64,000 nucleotides of DNA from Pontibacillus yanchengensis. Its GTDB lineage: Bacteria > Bacillota > Bacilli > Bacillales > BH030062. This document shows positions 16,675 to 25,528 of this stretch, piece by piece (positions within the stretch are counted from its first letter, which is position 1; the number at the start of each line of letters is the position of its first letter). The translations under genes and the position numbers were made by a program. The notes beneath the pieces are model-generated. The model made no database searches, was not told the origin of the DNA, and was given only the letters and a program-made list of their open reading frames with translations. The stretch spans positions 434,001 through 498,000 of the forward strand of contig NZ_WMEU01000001.1 of assembly GCF_009856295.1 (NCBI RefSeq), given 5' to 3'.

Positions 16675-17128
16675 AAAATCCTAAAATAGCCTTGATCATA
16701 CTGGTTGTTTCTCCACCATCATAAATAATGTATAACAATAAATACACCATGACACCGGTTATAGCAGTAAAGAACCAAATAATACTAGTTATTGGACCTA
16801 TTTTTCTATGTTTTGCAATATTCCGTTTGAACGCTAGAGTTAACGTGACAAGCCCAAACACTGCCCCTACGGTAGCTAGTATAATATGAAATATTAGAAA
16901 AGCAGTATAGTAGATTTTTAAGTCTTCTGGTCCTCCAAAGCTAGTATTTCCTACAAAGATGGTACGAGATACATAAATAATGAAAAATAATAGCGCACTA
17001 ATTGCAGCTGCAACCATGATTTTTTTATGCGCAACAGCTTTCTGTCTTGCGATGAGAACCCAGCCAATAGCTATTAAGAGTGCACTCAATACAATAAACC
17101 CTGTACTTAGTGTTGGTAATAAAGGCAT
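16673..17128 (-). CDS. ctaM: DUF420 membrane protein, CtaM-like oxidase assembly factor
   Basis: The 151-residue protein has five predicted membrane segments and the DUF420 landmarks: a start PTLSTGFIVLSALLIAIGW, conserved histidines in VAHKKIM and AFLIFHIILA, and KHRKIGP before the last helix. In Staphylococcus aureus the DUF420 protein CtaM is required for aa3-type oxidase activity, and B. subtilis YozB is a homologue. It lies directly behind ctaG, which supports a role in maturing the caa3 oxidase, perhaps in heme or copper handling. GGGGGAGAG precedes the ATG at 17128. The symbol is assigned by homology to S. aureus. Confidence 0.88.
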   Translation of the reverse strand: MPLLPTLSTGFIVLSALLIAIGWVLIARQKAVAHKKIMVAAAISALLFFIIYVSRTIFVGNTSFGGPEDLKIYYTAFLIFHIILATVGAVFGLVTLTLAFKRNIAKHRKIGPITSIIWFFTAITGVMVYLLLYIIYDGGETTSMIKAILGF

Positions 17129-17265
17129 TTCTCTCCCCCATTTTCATTCTATACATAGTAATCTTATGAGCAATATATATTTTAAGTAAAAAGTAACGAC
17201 ATTTTTCTACATAGGTTAGCACCTAATGCAAGAATGTTACATCAGGCGCTTGTTTTCTAGAATGG

Positions 17266-18156
17266 TTATGATGACTCACTAGGAATGGGATCAATTGATG
17301 AAGATTCTCTGTTAAACCAAGAGAAGAAGATAATGGCTATGAAAATACCATAGACAATCTCTTGAGTAATTTTCATGATTACTCCACCAAGTTGTTGATC
17401 TTGAAGTACTGGTATAGGTGAGAAAATCTGAGGTCCACCTAAAGATAAACTGCTCAATACTCCACCAGGCACACATAAACTCAGCGCACTACTCCAAGCT
17501 GCTGGGTCACTATAAGTGCTATAAAGTGGTTCACCTGCAAAGATTATTAAACCACAAGCAGGAGTGATTAAAACTCCATTGGCAAAGATATAACCTAATT
17601 TTAATAAAGGTGAAAGTGTATCCATCTCTTCAAGAGGGGTGAATACCGGCCACCAAACACAGAAAGCAGTGATAAGTATTACTGTCGTAATGATGGGATG
17701 AGCAATTACATTAGTCTTCGCAAAATCAAATACTTCTGGAATGTGATAAAGAGAAAACAAACCATTAAACAACAATAATGCAACCAGTGGTTTGGTAAGG
17801 ATACGTAATACAGGTGCTAAGATTGGTGTTACGAATAGTTTTCTCCACATCCATTTTGGGATACCTTGTACAATAAATATCGGGAATACTAGATAATATA
17901 GGGCCATTTGGGTCATATGCGCTGTAAACATAATGTGTCCTAACAAATCTACAGGAGAGCCTTTTATAATATACAAAAGAACTAACCCAGTGTAAAACAT
18001 AACCTGTTGCCAGGAACTAGGTCGTTCCACCTCGCCAAACTTCTTTCTCCATGGCCCTGTTAACAAATAATATAAGCCTGCCAATATGCATATAAAAACA
18101 AAATAATACGGGCTCCATAGTGCACGAAACCCAAATATTTGTAATTCTAACCACAT
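17266..18156 (-). CDS. ctaG: cytochrome c oxidase assembly factor CtaG
   Basis: The 296-residue polytopic protein has about seven membrane helices and the conserved blocks GHIMFTAHMTQMALYYLVFPIF, LYHIPEVFDF and WWPVFTP of the CtaG_caa3 family. The histidines in those blocks are plausible metal ligands. CtaG is needed for active caa3 oxidase in B. subtilis and is thought to assist CuB insertion. GGAGTGAG precedes the ATG at 18156. It is separated from ctaF by a terminator at 18348-18386, so it probably has its own promoter or relies on read-through. A weak hairpin with G-U pairs at 17216-17249 follows it. Confidence 0.95.
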   Translation of the reverse strand: MWLELQIFGFRALWSPYYFVFICILAGLYYLLTGPWRKKFGEVERPSSWQQVMFYTGLVLLYIIKGSPVDLLGHIMFTAHMTQMALYYLVFPIFIVQGIPKWMWRKLFVTPILAPVLRILTKPLVALLLFNGLFSLYHIPEVFDFAKTNVIAHPIITTVILITAFCVWWPVFTPLEEMDTLSPLLKLGYIFANGVLITPACGLIIFAGEPLYSTYSDPAAWSSALSLCVPGGVLSSLSLGGPQIFSPIPVLQDQQLGGVIMKITQEIVYGIFIAIIFFSWFNRESSSIDPIPSESS

Positions 18157-18347
18157 TTATCTCACTCCAACATGTTGTTAAATAGTACAGCCTATCTCCC
18201 ATTATAACCTATTTCATTGGACTATACATACCATCAAATAGAAGAGAAATCCCTAAAACTTTGACAATATTGTGTACACCTAACTAAAGAATCACTTCTC
18301 TAATAGATGGAAATCAAGTGCATTGTAATATGATATAAAATAGATAA

Positions 18348-18386
18348 GAACATAAAGAAAAGGTCGGAGAACAAATCTCCGACCTT
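18348..18386 (-). terminator. terminator of the ctaCDEF transcript
   Basis: On the minus strand AAGGTCGGAGA (18386-18376) pairs perfectly with TCTCCGACCTT (18370-18360), followed by TTCTTTATGTTCTT. It lies 5 bp after the ctaF stop codon. Confidence 0.88.
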
Positions 18387-18391
18387 AACCA

Positions 18392-18709
18392 TCACCACCA
18401 TACAATGGTTACCATAGCTAGAATGGTTAGAATTGCAACGAATACACCTGAATACAGAAATAATGCAGGTAATGCATGGCCTTTATGATTCATGTGCATA
18501 AAGTAATAAAGCTGAAATCCTACTTGCACACATGCAAGAAGAATAATGACAGGTATCGTAAACATTGGATGATACTCTCCAATTACTAACCCGAAGGAAA
18601 CCAGCGTAAATATGATCATCGCTGCAAAAGTGATGAGCTGATACTTCATTTCTTCTTTATTCTTTTTTCGATAAAATTCAGTTGAAGTGGAATTGGTGTC
18701 TCTTGCCAT
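18392..18709 (-). CDS. ctaF: caa3-type cytochrome c oxidase subunit IV
   Basis: The 105-residue protein has three membrane helices after a charged start, with the segments LITFAAMIIFTLVSFGLV, IPVIILLACVQVGFQLYYFMHM and a final hydrophobic helix. This matches the cytochrome c oxidase subunit IVB family. It is the small structural subunit of the caa3 oxidase. It follows ctaE with 3 bp between the genes and closes the ctaCDEF unit at a terminator. Subunit IV is not catalytic; it stabilises the complex. Confidence 0.95.
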   Translation of the reverse strand: MARDTNSTSTEFYRKKNKEEMKYQLITFAAMIIFTLVSFGLVIGEYHPMFTIPVIILLACVQVGFQLYYFMHMNHKGHALPALFLYSGVFVAILTILAMVTIVWW

Positions 18710-18712
18710 TTT

Positions 18713-19342
18713 TTACCCCACCTTTCCCATTAGGTAAACAACCGTGAAAATGAATACCCAAACAACGTCGATAAAGTGCCAGTATAAAGATGCTACATAG
18801 TACTTAGGAGCGTTGTAAAGATTTAAGCCACGTCTAGCATTACGAATAATTAATGTTACAATCCAAAGCAAGCCAAATGCAACGTGTGCACCATGAAACC
18901 CAACTAACGTATAGAAAGCTGATCCAAACGCAGAGGAAGTAAATGTATGCCCATCGTGGTGGACGTACTCATAGAATTCAAATATCTCTAATCCAAGGAA
19001 GGAGAGCCCTAGTAGAACGGTAATCCCCATCCACAACTGCATCTTTTGAAAATCTAAATTCTTCATATGGTAGATTGCATACACACTTGTTAAAGAACTG
19101 GTTAACAAAATCATTGTCATAATAAACACTAGCTCTAAACCAAATAATTCTTCAGCTGGCTTTCCATCTAAATTGGAATCTTTTAGTGCTAAGTAAGTTC
19201 CAAATAGACTTGCAAATAAAACTGTCTCTCCACCAAGGAAAAACCAAAAACCCAAAAACTTATTTTTTCCTTCAAGGGTAGCTTTTTCAGGTTCATGTGG
19301 ACTCTGTCCTGGTTTCAGCTGCTTTAACTCTTCTGCGCTCAT
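18713..19342 (-). CDS. ctaE: caa3-type cytochrome c oxidase subunit III
   Basis: The 209-residue protein carries the heme-copper oxidase subunit III fold of five helices. Visible are GFWFFLGGETVLFASLFGTYLAL near the start, YTLVGFHGAHVAFGLLW with the conserved histidines, and YWHFIDVVWVFIFTVVYL at the end. Its start overlaps the ctaD stop by 4 bp, giving translational coupling, and ctaF follows after 3 bp. It acts in the cytoplasmic membrane as part of the proton-pumping caa3 complex. Confidence 0.96.
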   Translation of the reverse strand: MSAEELKQLKPGQSPHEPEKATLEGKNKFLGFWFFLGGETVLFASLFGTYLALKDSNLDGKPAEELFGLELVFIMTMILLTSSLTSVYAIYHMKNLDFQKMQLWMGITVLLGLSFLGLEIFEFYEYVHHDGHTFTSSAFGSAFYTLVGFHGAHVAFGLLWIVTLIIRNARRGLNLYNAPKYYVASLYWHFIDVVWVFIFTVVYLMGKVG

Positions 19343-21198
19343 TCAGAACCAGCCCCCTTTTCTAAATCTTCTTTATGAATATGATAACCAAGGTCATCTT
19401 TTACAGAACGGACAAACATAGAAAGCAATGTAATTGCCATTCCTGCAATAGCCAAGATTAAAAAGCTAGAATCATCTACTTGGTAAATGAATCCGAATCC
19501 GGCAATAAATAATCCTAATGACATCATAAATGGAATAAATGAATTATTTGGCATGTGAATATCCCCAAGTGGTTCTGCAGGAGTCATTTTTCCATTTCCA
19601 TGTCTTTTTTCTACCCATAATGCGTCTAATCCACGAACAAGGGGTGTTTGTGTAAAGTTATAGAACGGTGGTGGTGAAGGAATAGACCATTCAAGCGTAC
19701 GAGCATCCCATGGGTCACCACTAACTTTTTCACCTTTCATGGTAGTCATGACAACGTTTATTAGGAAGATAATTGTACCAATAGCCATCAGGAACGCACC
19801 TAATGTACTGACAAGGTTACCAATCTCTAACCCTTGATCAGGTTGGAACTTCCAATAACGGCGTGGCATTCCCATTAATCCTAGGAAGTGCTGTATAAAG
19901 AATGTTAAGTGGAAGCCAACGAAGAATGGCCAAAAAGCTAATTTACCCATTTTCTCATTTAGCATGGTTCCAAACATCTTAGGCCACCAGTACGTAAGTC
20001 CAGCAAATAGACCAAATACAACACCACCAACAATTACGTAGTGGAAGTGAGCTACAACGAAATACGTATCATGATATTGATAATCTGCAGCGGCGGCAGC
20101 AAGCATGACGCCACCAAATCCACCAAGGGTAAAGGAAGGTATAAAAGCAACAGTCCAAAGCATCGGAACTGTCATACGAATACTTCCGCCCCACATTGTA
20201 AATAGCCAGTTGAAGATTTTAATACCTGTTGGTACAGCAATAGCCATCGTAGCAATTGCAAATATGGAGTTAGCAACTGGGCCTAAACCTGTTGTAAACA
20301 TGTGGTGTGCCCAAACCATGAAACCTAAGAAACCAATAAGTACTGTCGCAAAAACCATCGCGGAGTAACCGAATAATCGTTTCTTAGAGAATGTTGAAAT
20401 AATATCACTAAACAAACCGAAAAGTGGTAGGACTAGTATATAAACTTCTGGGTGACCAAATATCCAGAAAAGGTGCTCCCAGATAACGTGGTTACCGCCC
20501 ATTGATGGATCAAAGAAATTTGCTCCAAATAAACGGTCAAACATCATTAGGAATAGTCCTACTGTTAATGCTGGAAACGCAAATAATATAAGTACACTTG
20601 TTACTAGAGAAGACCAAGTGAATAATGGCATTCTCATGTATGTCATACCAGGGGCACGCATGTTTATGATTGTTACCAAGAAGTTAATACCCCCAATTAA
20701 CGTACCTGCACCAGATATCTGTAGTCCCATAACATAGAAATCAACACCATGTCCTGGCGATGTGGTTGATAAAGGTGCATAAGCTGTCCAACCGGCATCA
20801 GGAGCTCCTCCCATAAACCATGAACAGTTCAGTAGCACTCCTCCAAAGAAGAATAACCAAAATCCTAGGGAATTTAGAAATGGAAATGCTACGTCACGAG
20901 CACCAATTTGTAAAGGTACAGCTATATTCATTAATGTAAAAATTAATGGCATAGCTGCTAAGAAAATCATTGTTGTACCATGCATAGTCAACAATTGGTT
21001 GTACAATCCAGCTGATACAAACTCATTATCCGGTTGTATAAGCTGAATACGAATAAGCATTGCTTCTATTCCGCCAACTAGGAAGAAGAAACCACCTGCA
21101 ATCAAGTAAAGAATTGCGATTTTCTTGTGGTCAACAGTGGTAAGATAATCCCATAAGCCAGCGAAGAAGCCGTTCTTTTGTGCATACGCTGTACTCAC
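19339..21198 (-). CDS. ctaD: caa3-type cytochrome c oxidase subunit I
   Basis: The 619-residue protein is the catalytic heme a/a3-CuB subunit with about 14 helices. Key blocks are LLTMHGTTMIFLAAMP (heme a histidine), WIFGHPEVYILVLPLFG (CuB histidine with its linked tyrosine), WAHHMFTTG (two CuB histidines) and VAHFHYVIVGG (heme a3 and heme a histidines). It reduces oxygen to water while pumping protons. It starts 30 bp after ctaC and overlaps ctaE by 4 bp. The C-terminal extension carrying extra helices is usual for Bacillus caa3 enzymes. Confidence 0.98.
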   Translation of the reverse strand: MSTAYAQKNGFFAGLWDYLTTVDHKKIAILYLIAGGFFFLVGGIEAMLIRIQLIQPDNEFVSAGLYNQLLTMHGTTMIFLAAMPLIFTLMNIAVPLQIGARDVAFPFLNSLGFWLFFFGGVLLNCSWFMGGAPDAGWTAYAPLSTTSPGHGVDFYVMGLQISGAGTLIGGINFLVTIINMRAPGMTYMRMPLFTWSSLVTSVLILFAFPALTVGLFLMMFDRLFGANFFDPSMGGNHVIWEHLFWIFGHPEVYILVLPLFGLFSDIISTFSKKRLFGYSAMVFATVLIGFLGFMVWAHHMFTTGLGPVANSIFAIATMAIAVPTGIKIFNWLFTMWGGSIRMTVPMLWTVAFIPSFTLGGFGGVMLAAAAADYQYHDTYFVVAHFHYVIVGGVVFGLFAGLTYWWPKMFGTMLNEKMGKLAFWPFFVGFHLTFFIQHFLGLMGMPRRYWKFQPDQGLEIGNLVSTLGAFLMAIGTIIFLINVVMTTMKGEKVSGDPWDARTLEWSIPSPPPFYNFTQTPLVRGLDALWVEKRHGNGKMTPAEPLGDIHMPNNSFIPFMMSLGLFIAGFGFIYQVDDSSFLILAIAGMAITLLSMFVRSVKDDLGYHIHKEDLEKGAGSE

Positions 21199-21228
21199 GC
21201 TACGACCTCCCTTTTCTCTCTATTAATC

Positions 21229-22311
21229 TTACTGAGCATCTTCAGGTGTAATTTCTGAAGGCTTTAATTGTAATAAGTAATCTGCAATCTTACTTGCTTC
21301 ATCATCTGTTAATGGTACTTCAGCTTCTGTATTTCCGTATTTACCAGTCATTTTGTTACCTGGTTTAACTTCCTCAGGATGCTGTAACCATTGAATTAGA
21401 TTTTCCTTATTATTATCTAAAATACCGGCTATTTGAACTCTATCTCCAAATGCGGTTAAGTTGGGTCCAACTGCCGCTGGGGATGAACCAATAGCATGGC
21501 AAGCAATACAGTTTTTATTCTTAAACAACTCTTTACCTTCTTGAGCTGATTGAGACTCAGGTGTTGCATCAGTATTTACGTTTTTCATGTCCTCTGCCCA
21601 TTGATCGAATTCCTCTGGACTCACGGCAATTACTTTAAAGTCCATTAGTGAGTGTGAAGGTCCACAGAACTCAGCACATTTACCATAATAAACGCCTTCT
21701 TCATAAGCATGAAGGAACATTTCATTTTCGTTTTTACCTGGATTTGTGTCCATCTTCCCGGATACAGAAGGTACCCAAAATGAGTGGATTACGTCACCAG
21801 CTGTTAATTTTAAGTATACGCGTTCCCCTGTTGGGATATATAGGTCTTGGCTTGTTTGAACCTCTTGACCTTTATAATTATAATGCCACCAATATTGCTT
21901 ACCAGTAACTTCAATCGTAATTGCATCTTCCTTCTTATCCTCTGCAGGTGTTGTGTCTGCAAGCATAAATGTTTTCTGTACAGTTGGAACTGCTAATACC
22001 ACAAGCAAAATAATTGGAACAACAGTCCATAATAACTCTAAGAATTTATTCCCCTCTACTTGTTTAGGAATATAATCTTCGTGGTCCTTTTTCTGGCGAA
22101 AACGAATCAATACAAAAAAGTAAATCGCCATTACAACTACCCCTACAAAGACCATGATGATAACGCTTAACATCATTAAATCATAGATAACATCAGCGCC
22201 TTCACCTTTAGGTTGTAGGGCCGAAAGTTGTGGATCACCGCAACCTGCAAGGAAAAGCATTAATGAGCTAAATAAAAGCAGAATGCGTGACTTTCCCATC
22301 CATCCTTTCAT
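21229..22311 (-). CDS. ctaC: caa3-type cytochrome c oxidase subunit II with fused cytochrome c domain
   Basis: The 360-residue protein is a lipoprotein: signal segment to a lipobox FLAGC with Cys24. Two membrane helices follow (about 41-70 and 92-112). The cupredoxin CuA domain has His176, Cys212, Cys216, His220 and Met223 (CAEFCGPSHSLM). The C-terminal cytochrome c domain has CIACH at 268-272 and a distal methionine in GNKMTGKYG. It receives electrons on the fused cytochrome and passes them through CuA to subunit I. It heads the ctaCDEF transcript, separated from ctaB by a hairpin at 22361-22392. Confidence 0.98.
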   Translation of the reverse strand: MKGWMGKSRILLLFSSLMLFLAGCGDPQLSALQPKGEGADVIYDLMMLSVIIMVFVGVVVMAIYFFVLIRFRQKKDHEDYIPKQVEGNKFLELLWTVVPIILLVVLAVPTVQKTFMLADTTPAEDKKEDAITIEVTGKQYWWHYNYKGQEVQTSQDLYIPTGERVYLKLTAGDVIHSFWVPSVSGKMDTNPGKNENEMFLHAYEEGVYYGKCAEFCGPSHSLMDFKVIAVSPEEFDQWAEDMKNVNTDATPESQSAQEGKELFKNKNCIACHAIGSSPAAVGPNLTAFGDRVQIAGILDNNKENLIQWLQHPEEVKPGNKMTGKYGNTEAEVPLTDDEASKIADYLLQLKPSEITPEDAQ

Positions 22312-22360
22312 TAAATGATACCTCTCTTTCTCTTTGTAATTCTTACTTTATTATTATAAT

Positions 22361-22392
22361 AATCAGGAAAACATGAAATAGTTTTCCTGATT
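22361..22392 (-). terminator. hairpin between ctaB and ctaC
   Basis: AATCAGGAAAAC (22361-22372) and GTTTTCCTGATT (22381-22392) form a perfect 12-bp stem with an 8-nt loop. On the minus strand it is followed by ATTATTATAAT, a weak T-tract. It may cause partial termination after ctaB. Confidence 0.65.
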
Positions 22393-22395
22393 ATA

Positions 22396-23337
22396 TTAAT
22401 ACGAAAATGGTAATGTTGCGATAACCATTGCTATAAACAGTATGGTTAAATAATTTAAAGAATAAACAAACATCCATGTTGCCCATTTCATATCGTCTTT
22501 CATAAAGAAACCAGCAATCCCTATTGCAAGCCAACCTACTGTTAGTATGGTAGCTAATAAGAGAAATACAGTGCCTAAAGAATGAAGGTAAAATGGTAGC
22601 GGAAGAAGACATGCTACATATAAAACAATTTGTCTTTTTGTAATAGAGAAACCATGTACGACAGGTAACATTGGGATACCTGCTTTTTTATACTCTTCAC
22701 ACTTTTTCATGGCTAGGGCAAGAAAATGTGGAGTCTGCCATATGAACATAATGAGGAATAACCCCCACGCTACAGGATGTAATCCTGGATCAAGAGCTGC
22801 CCAACCAATGAGTGGTGGTACCGCGCCTGAAAAACTACCTACTACTGTATTTAGAGTGTATTTACGTTTTGACCACATCGTATAGAGTACAACATACGTA
22901 AACCAACCAAACGCTGCTAATAAGGCAGCTGTCCAAGTTGTAAATGATAGCAGAGATAAACCTAATAAGGTAACCCCTATCCCCATAATTAAGATATTCT
23001 TAAGTGTAATGGTACCCGTTACTGTTGGTCGACTTTGGGTACGTGACATAATTTTGTCAATATCACGGTCATAGTAGTTATTTATGATACATCCACCTGC
23101 AATGATGAAAGCGGTTCCTAGCATCGTCAATAGGAAAACATGCCAATGATCAAAAAATGATGCCCCTGTAAAATACAGTGCAAGCCAAAAGCCTGCAAAT
23201 GTTGTCATTAGGTTAGAATTAATAATTCCTATTTTTATCAAGGATAATATATCAGCCCCTAACGTTGAAGCTGAGGCTTCATCCGTTGAAGTCTTTAATA
23301 CTTGAGCAGTTGATTGCATTGTTCTTGGATTGTTCAT
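22396..23337 (-). CDS. ctaB: heme O synthase (protoheme IX farnesyltransferase)
   Basis: The UbiA-family membrane enzyme of 313 residues has the two aspartate-rich motifs [19 protein letters not shown] (about 90-108) and the later [16 protein letters not shown] block. It adds a farnesyl group to protoheme, giving heme O for CtaA. About nine helices are expected. I place the start at ATG 23337; an in-frame TTG at 23346 lies closer to the GGAGGAG site and cannot be excluded. It is divergent from ctaA across 550 bp and upstream of ctaCDEF, the standard Bacillus arrangement. Confidence 0.96.
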   Translation of the reverse strand: MNNPRTMQSTAQVLKTSTDEASASTLGADILSLIKIGIINSNLMTTFAGFWLALYFTGASFFDHWHVFLLTMLGTAFIIAGGCIINNYYDRDIDKIMSRTQSRPTVTGTITLKNILIMGIGVTLLGLSLLSFTTWTAALLAAFGWFTYVVLYTMWSKRKYTLNTVVGSFSGAVPPLIGWAALDPGLHPVAWGLFLIMFIWQTPHFLALAMKKCEEYKKAGIPMLPVVHGFSITKRQIVLYVACLLPLPFYLHSLGTVFLLLATILTVGWLAIGIAGFFMKDDMKWATWMFVYSLNYLTILFIAMVIATLPFSY

Positions 23338-23346
23338 TTCTCTCAA

Positions 23347-23888
23347 CTCTCCTCCTTCAGCGATCCCTCACGTTGCAATTTCTTCGTTCTATCATTATAC
23401 CTCAAAATTATTTCGAATAAGGAGGGTTTATTTGTGACATCTTTATGAACATTTAAGTGAAGTAAGTACGATTTTGAGTCTAATACATTGTATCATGGAA
23501 TTTTATTTCTATCTATTTTATCCGATACTTTTTCCTAAATTAAGAAGAGTCTCATAAATAAATGATATTTTTTAGCCTGTTTAAAAGTTGCTACAAGTCC
23601 CATACTATCATCGGAGGAAAATCGCTAATATATACATTGTTTCACATACAATGTAAGATGATGTATAAGGAATGCATTTTGACAAAGTGCGAATCCCCTA
23701 TTTATTTCTAGCAAACAAACATATACATTGCAAGTACTTTTTCATTTTAATAGTGAAAATTGCGTGAAATCATGGTAGGATATTTTTTGTGTCGAATTAG
23801 TGAAAGATAATCCAACATGCTTGGAAGTTAACTCTTATATGTATTACTATAGAATTTAGTTCCACAGTGAAAGTAGTGAGGTGGATAC
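23347..23888. promoter_or_regulatory. ctaB-ctaA divergent regulatory region
   Basis: About 540 bp without a gene. It holds three TACATTG words (23484, 23633 and about 23727). The middle one forms a perfect inverted repeat, TACATTGT (23633-23640) with ACAATGTA (23648-23655) across 7 bp. In B. subtilis this interval is controlled by the ResDE and PhoPR systems. I could not identify a sure promoter pair or a ResD site here, so the inverted repeat is only a candidate operator. Confidence 0.4.
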
Positions 23889-24836
23889 ATGCTTAAATTA
23901 ATAAAAACACTAGCTGTGTTATCAACACTTGGTATGCTCTTCGTCCTTATTGGTGGAGCCTTAGTTACGAAGACAGAGTCAGGAATGGGATGTGGCGATA
24001 GCTGGCCATTATGTCATGGACAACTTATACCTTCTGAAATAACTTTTGAATTAATTATTGAGTTAAGTCATAGATTAGTTTCTGGAGGAGTAGGATTTTT
24101 AGTTCTATTACTTTCGATCTTATCATGGAGAAAATTTGGACATATTAGAGAAACCAAATTATTAGCTTTCTTGTCCACTTTCTTCTTAGTATTACAAGGA
24201 CTAATAGGTGCTGCAGCTGTAAAATGGGGACAATCTGATTTCGTATTAGCGATGCACTTTGGAATTTCATTGATTTCTTTTGCTGCCATTCTTTTGCTTA
24301 CTCTCATTATTTTCGAAATCGATAGAAAATTCGATGCGAAATCATTATACATTGCAATAGGAATGCGTAAACAGATGTATGCTATGGCTATATATACTTT
24401 AGCCATCACCTACACTGGCGCTCTTGTTCGTCATATTAATGCTAGTTTAGTGTGTGGTAGCTGGCCTTTTTGTAACAATTCAACACCACTTGGATTAGCG
24501 AACTTTAACCTTCATCAGTGGATTCAAATGGGGCACCGTTTGGCTGCAGGAATTCTAGTTGTCTGGGTAATCATTCTATTCAGGAAGGTGATGAAGGAGT
24601 ATAAAACAAGTAAAGTCATGCGGAGTGGATGGATTGTTGCGCTAGCTTTGATTCTATTTCAAGTTTTCTTAGGGGCAATGATCATTGTAACCAAACTCAA
24701 TTTAATGATTGCTTTATTACATGCTCTAATCGTAGCGTGTTTCTTTGGAATACTCAGTTACTTTATTCTTCTTTCATCTCGAAGTTCCAGGTATAAAAAA
24801 GATGCTAAAAACCATCACACAGAATATGTTTCTTAA
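23889..24836 (+). CDS. ctaA: heme A synthase
   Basis: The 315-residue, eight-helix membrane enzyme oxidises heme O to heme A for the caa3 oxidase. The two symmetrical halves each carry conserved histidines: ELSHRLVSGG and LAMHFGISL in the first, HQWIQMGHRLAAG and ALLHALIVA in the second. Loop cysteines sit in GMGCGDSWPLCHG and SLVCGSWPFC, as in type-1 Bacillus CtaA. GTGAGGTG lies upstream of ATG 23889. It is divergent from ctaB and ends at a strong terminator. Confidence 0.97.
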   Translation: MLKLIKTLAVLSTLGMLFVLIGGALVTKTESGMGCGDSWPLCHGQLIPSEITFELIIELSHRLVSGGVGFLVLLLSILSWRKFGHIRETKLLAFLSTFFLVLQGLIGAAAVKWGQSDFVLAMHFGISLISFAAILLLTLIIFEIDRKFDAKSLYIAIGMRKQMYAMAIYTLAITYTGALVRHINASLVCGSWPFCNNSTPLGLANFNLHQWIQMGHRLAAGILVVWVIILFRKVMKEYKTSKVMRSGWIVALALILFQVFLGAMIIVTKLNLMIALLHALIVACFFGILSYFILLSSRSSRYKKDAKNHHTEYVS

Positions 24837-24857
24837 TTATAGGTTCTACTAGCTACA

Positions 24858-24896
24858 AAAAACCGTACAGGTCTTATTTAGACCTGTACGGTTTTT
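24858..24896. terminator. terminator after ctaA
   Basis: AAAAACCGTACAGGTCT (from 24858) pairs perfectly with AGACCTGTACGGTTTTT (to 24896) around a 5-nt loop. A/T tracts on both sides make it bidirectional. Confidence 0.92.
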
Positions 24897-24899
24897 ATA

Positions 24900-25294
24900 T
24901 TATTCATGTTCCGTAGCTATTTGCAATCGTACACCGTAAGGGTCTTCGACTCATACAAACATAGCACCCCAAAACATCTTATCGAAGGCATTAATACATT
25001 GCCCCTTGCGATAATCCTTCAAAAGCTTTTCTAGCATCAGTTTCACTTTTAAACTCTAGTGTTAGCTACATTAGTTCGAGCTTGTGCTTCCCCACTTTTA
25101 CATCATCTGCCATAAAGAAATAACTATCCCTGCTATTAATACCAATGCATGATACGTTCTTTAATTTCCTCACTTACTTGAGGAGCTTCTTCAAAAGTTC
25201 TTAAATCTATAATCAACCCACCTAACGCTTTCTCATAAAAAGGTCCTTGTTCTATAGCATCGTTACAAAACAAGTATGGATATATTCTTGCCAT
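24900..25294 (-). pseudogene. decayed VOC family (PhnB/glyoxalase-like) gene
   Basis: Reading the minus strand from ATG 25294 gives MARIYPYLFCNDAIEQGPF and AFYEKAL-type VOC sequence up to EIKERIMH. A frameshift near 25175 then follows, and SYFFMADDVKVG appears in the next frame. After an internal stop, EFKSETDARKAFEGLSQG and, in a third frame, FDKMFWGAMF and VEDPYGVRLQIATEHE complete the pattern, ending at TAA 24900-24902. The pieces are collinear and together give the expected length of about 130 residues for a PhnB-type VOC protein. At least two frameshifts and two in-frame stops show it is not translated intact. The following 25295-25490 holds nothing I recognise. Confidence 0.88.
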
Positions 25295-25489
25295 TTTGTA
25301 TCCAACTCCCTTTTATAATTGTCTATTATAGTTAAACAATGCATAAAGAAACGATTGTTCTTATTTTTAGAGAATAACTTCTTGCGATGCTAACCCTTAG
25401 TTAGCTTATATTTAGGATCTTCAATTATTCCAGTCTAGAGCAATTGATTATATCTACATACAAACCCAAAATTTCACCATTTCCTGAAT

Positions 25490-25522
25490 AATATAAAAGG
25501 TGCAGTATATTTTACTGCACCT
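25490..25522 (-). terminator. terminator after pycA
   Basis: AGGTGCAGTA (25498-25507) pairs with TACTGCACCT (25513-25522); on the minus strand the stem is followed by TTTTATATTATT. It lies 6 bp after the pycA stop codon. Confidence 0.82.
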
Positions 25523-25528
25523 CATACA

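Noticed and set aside
17216-17249. Imperfect hairpin after ctaG
   Set aside because: Needs two G-U pairs and has no T-tract, so I do not list it as a terminator.
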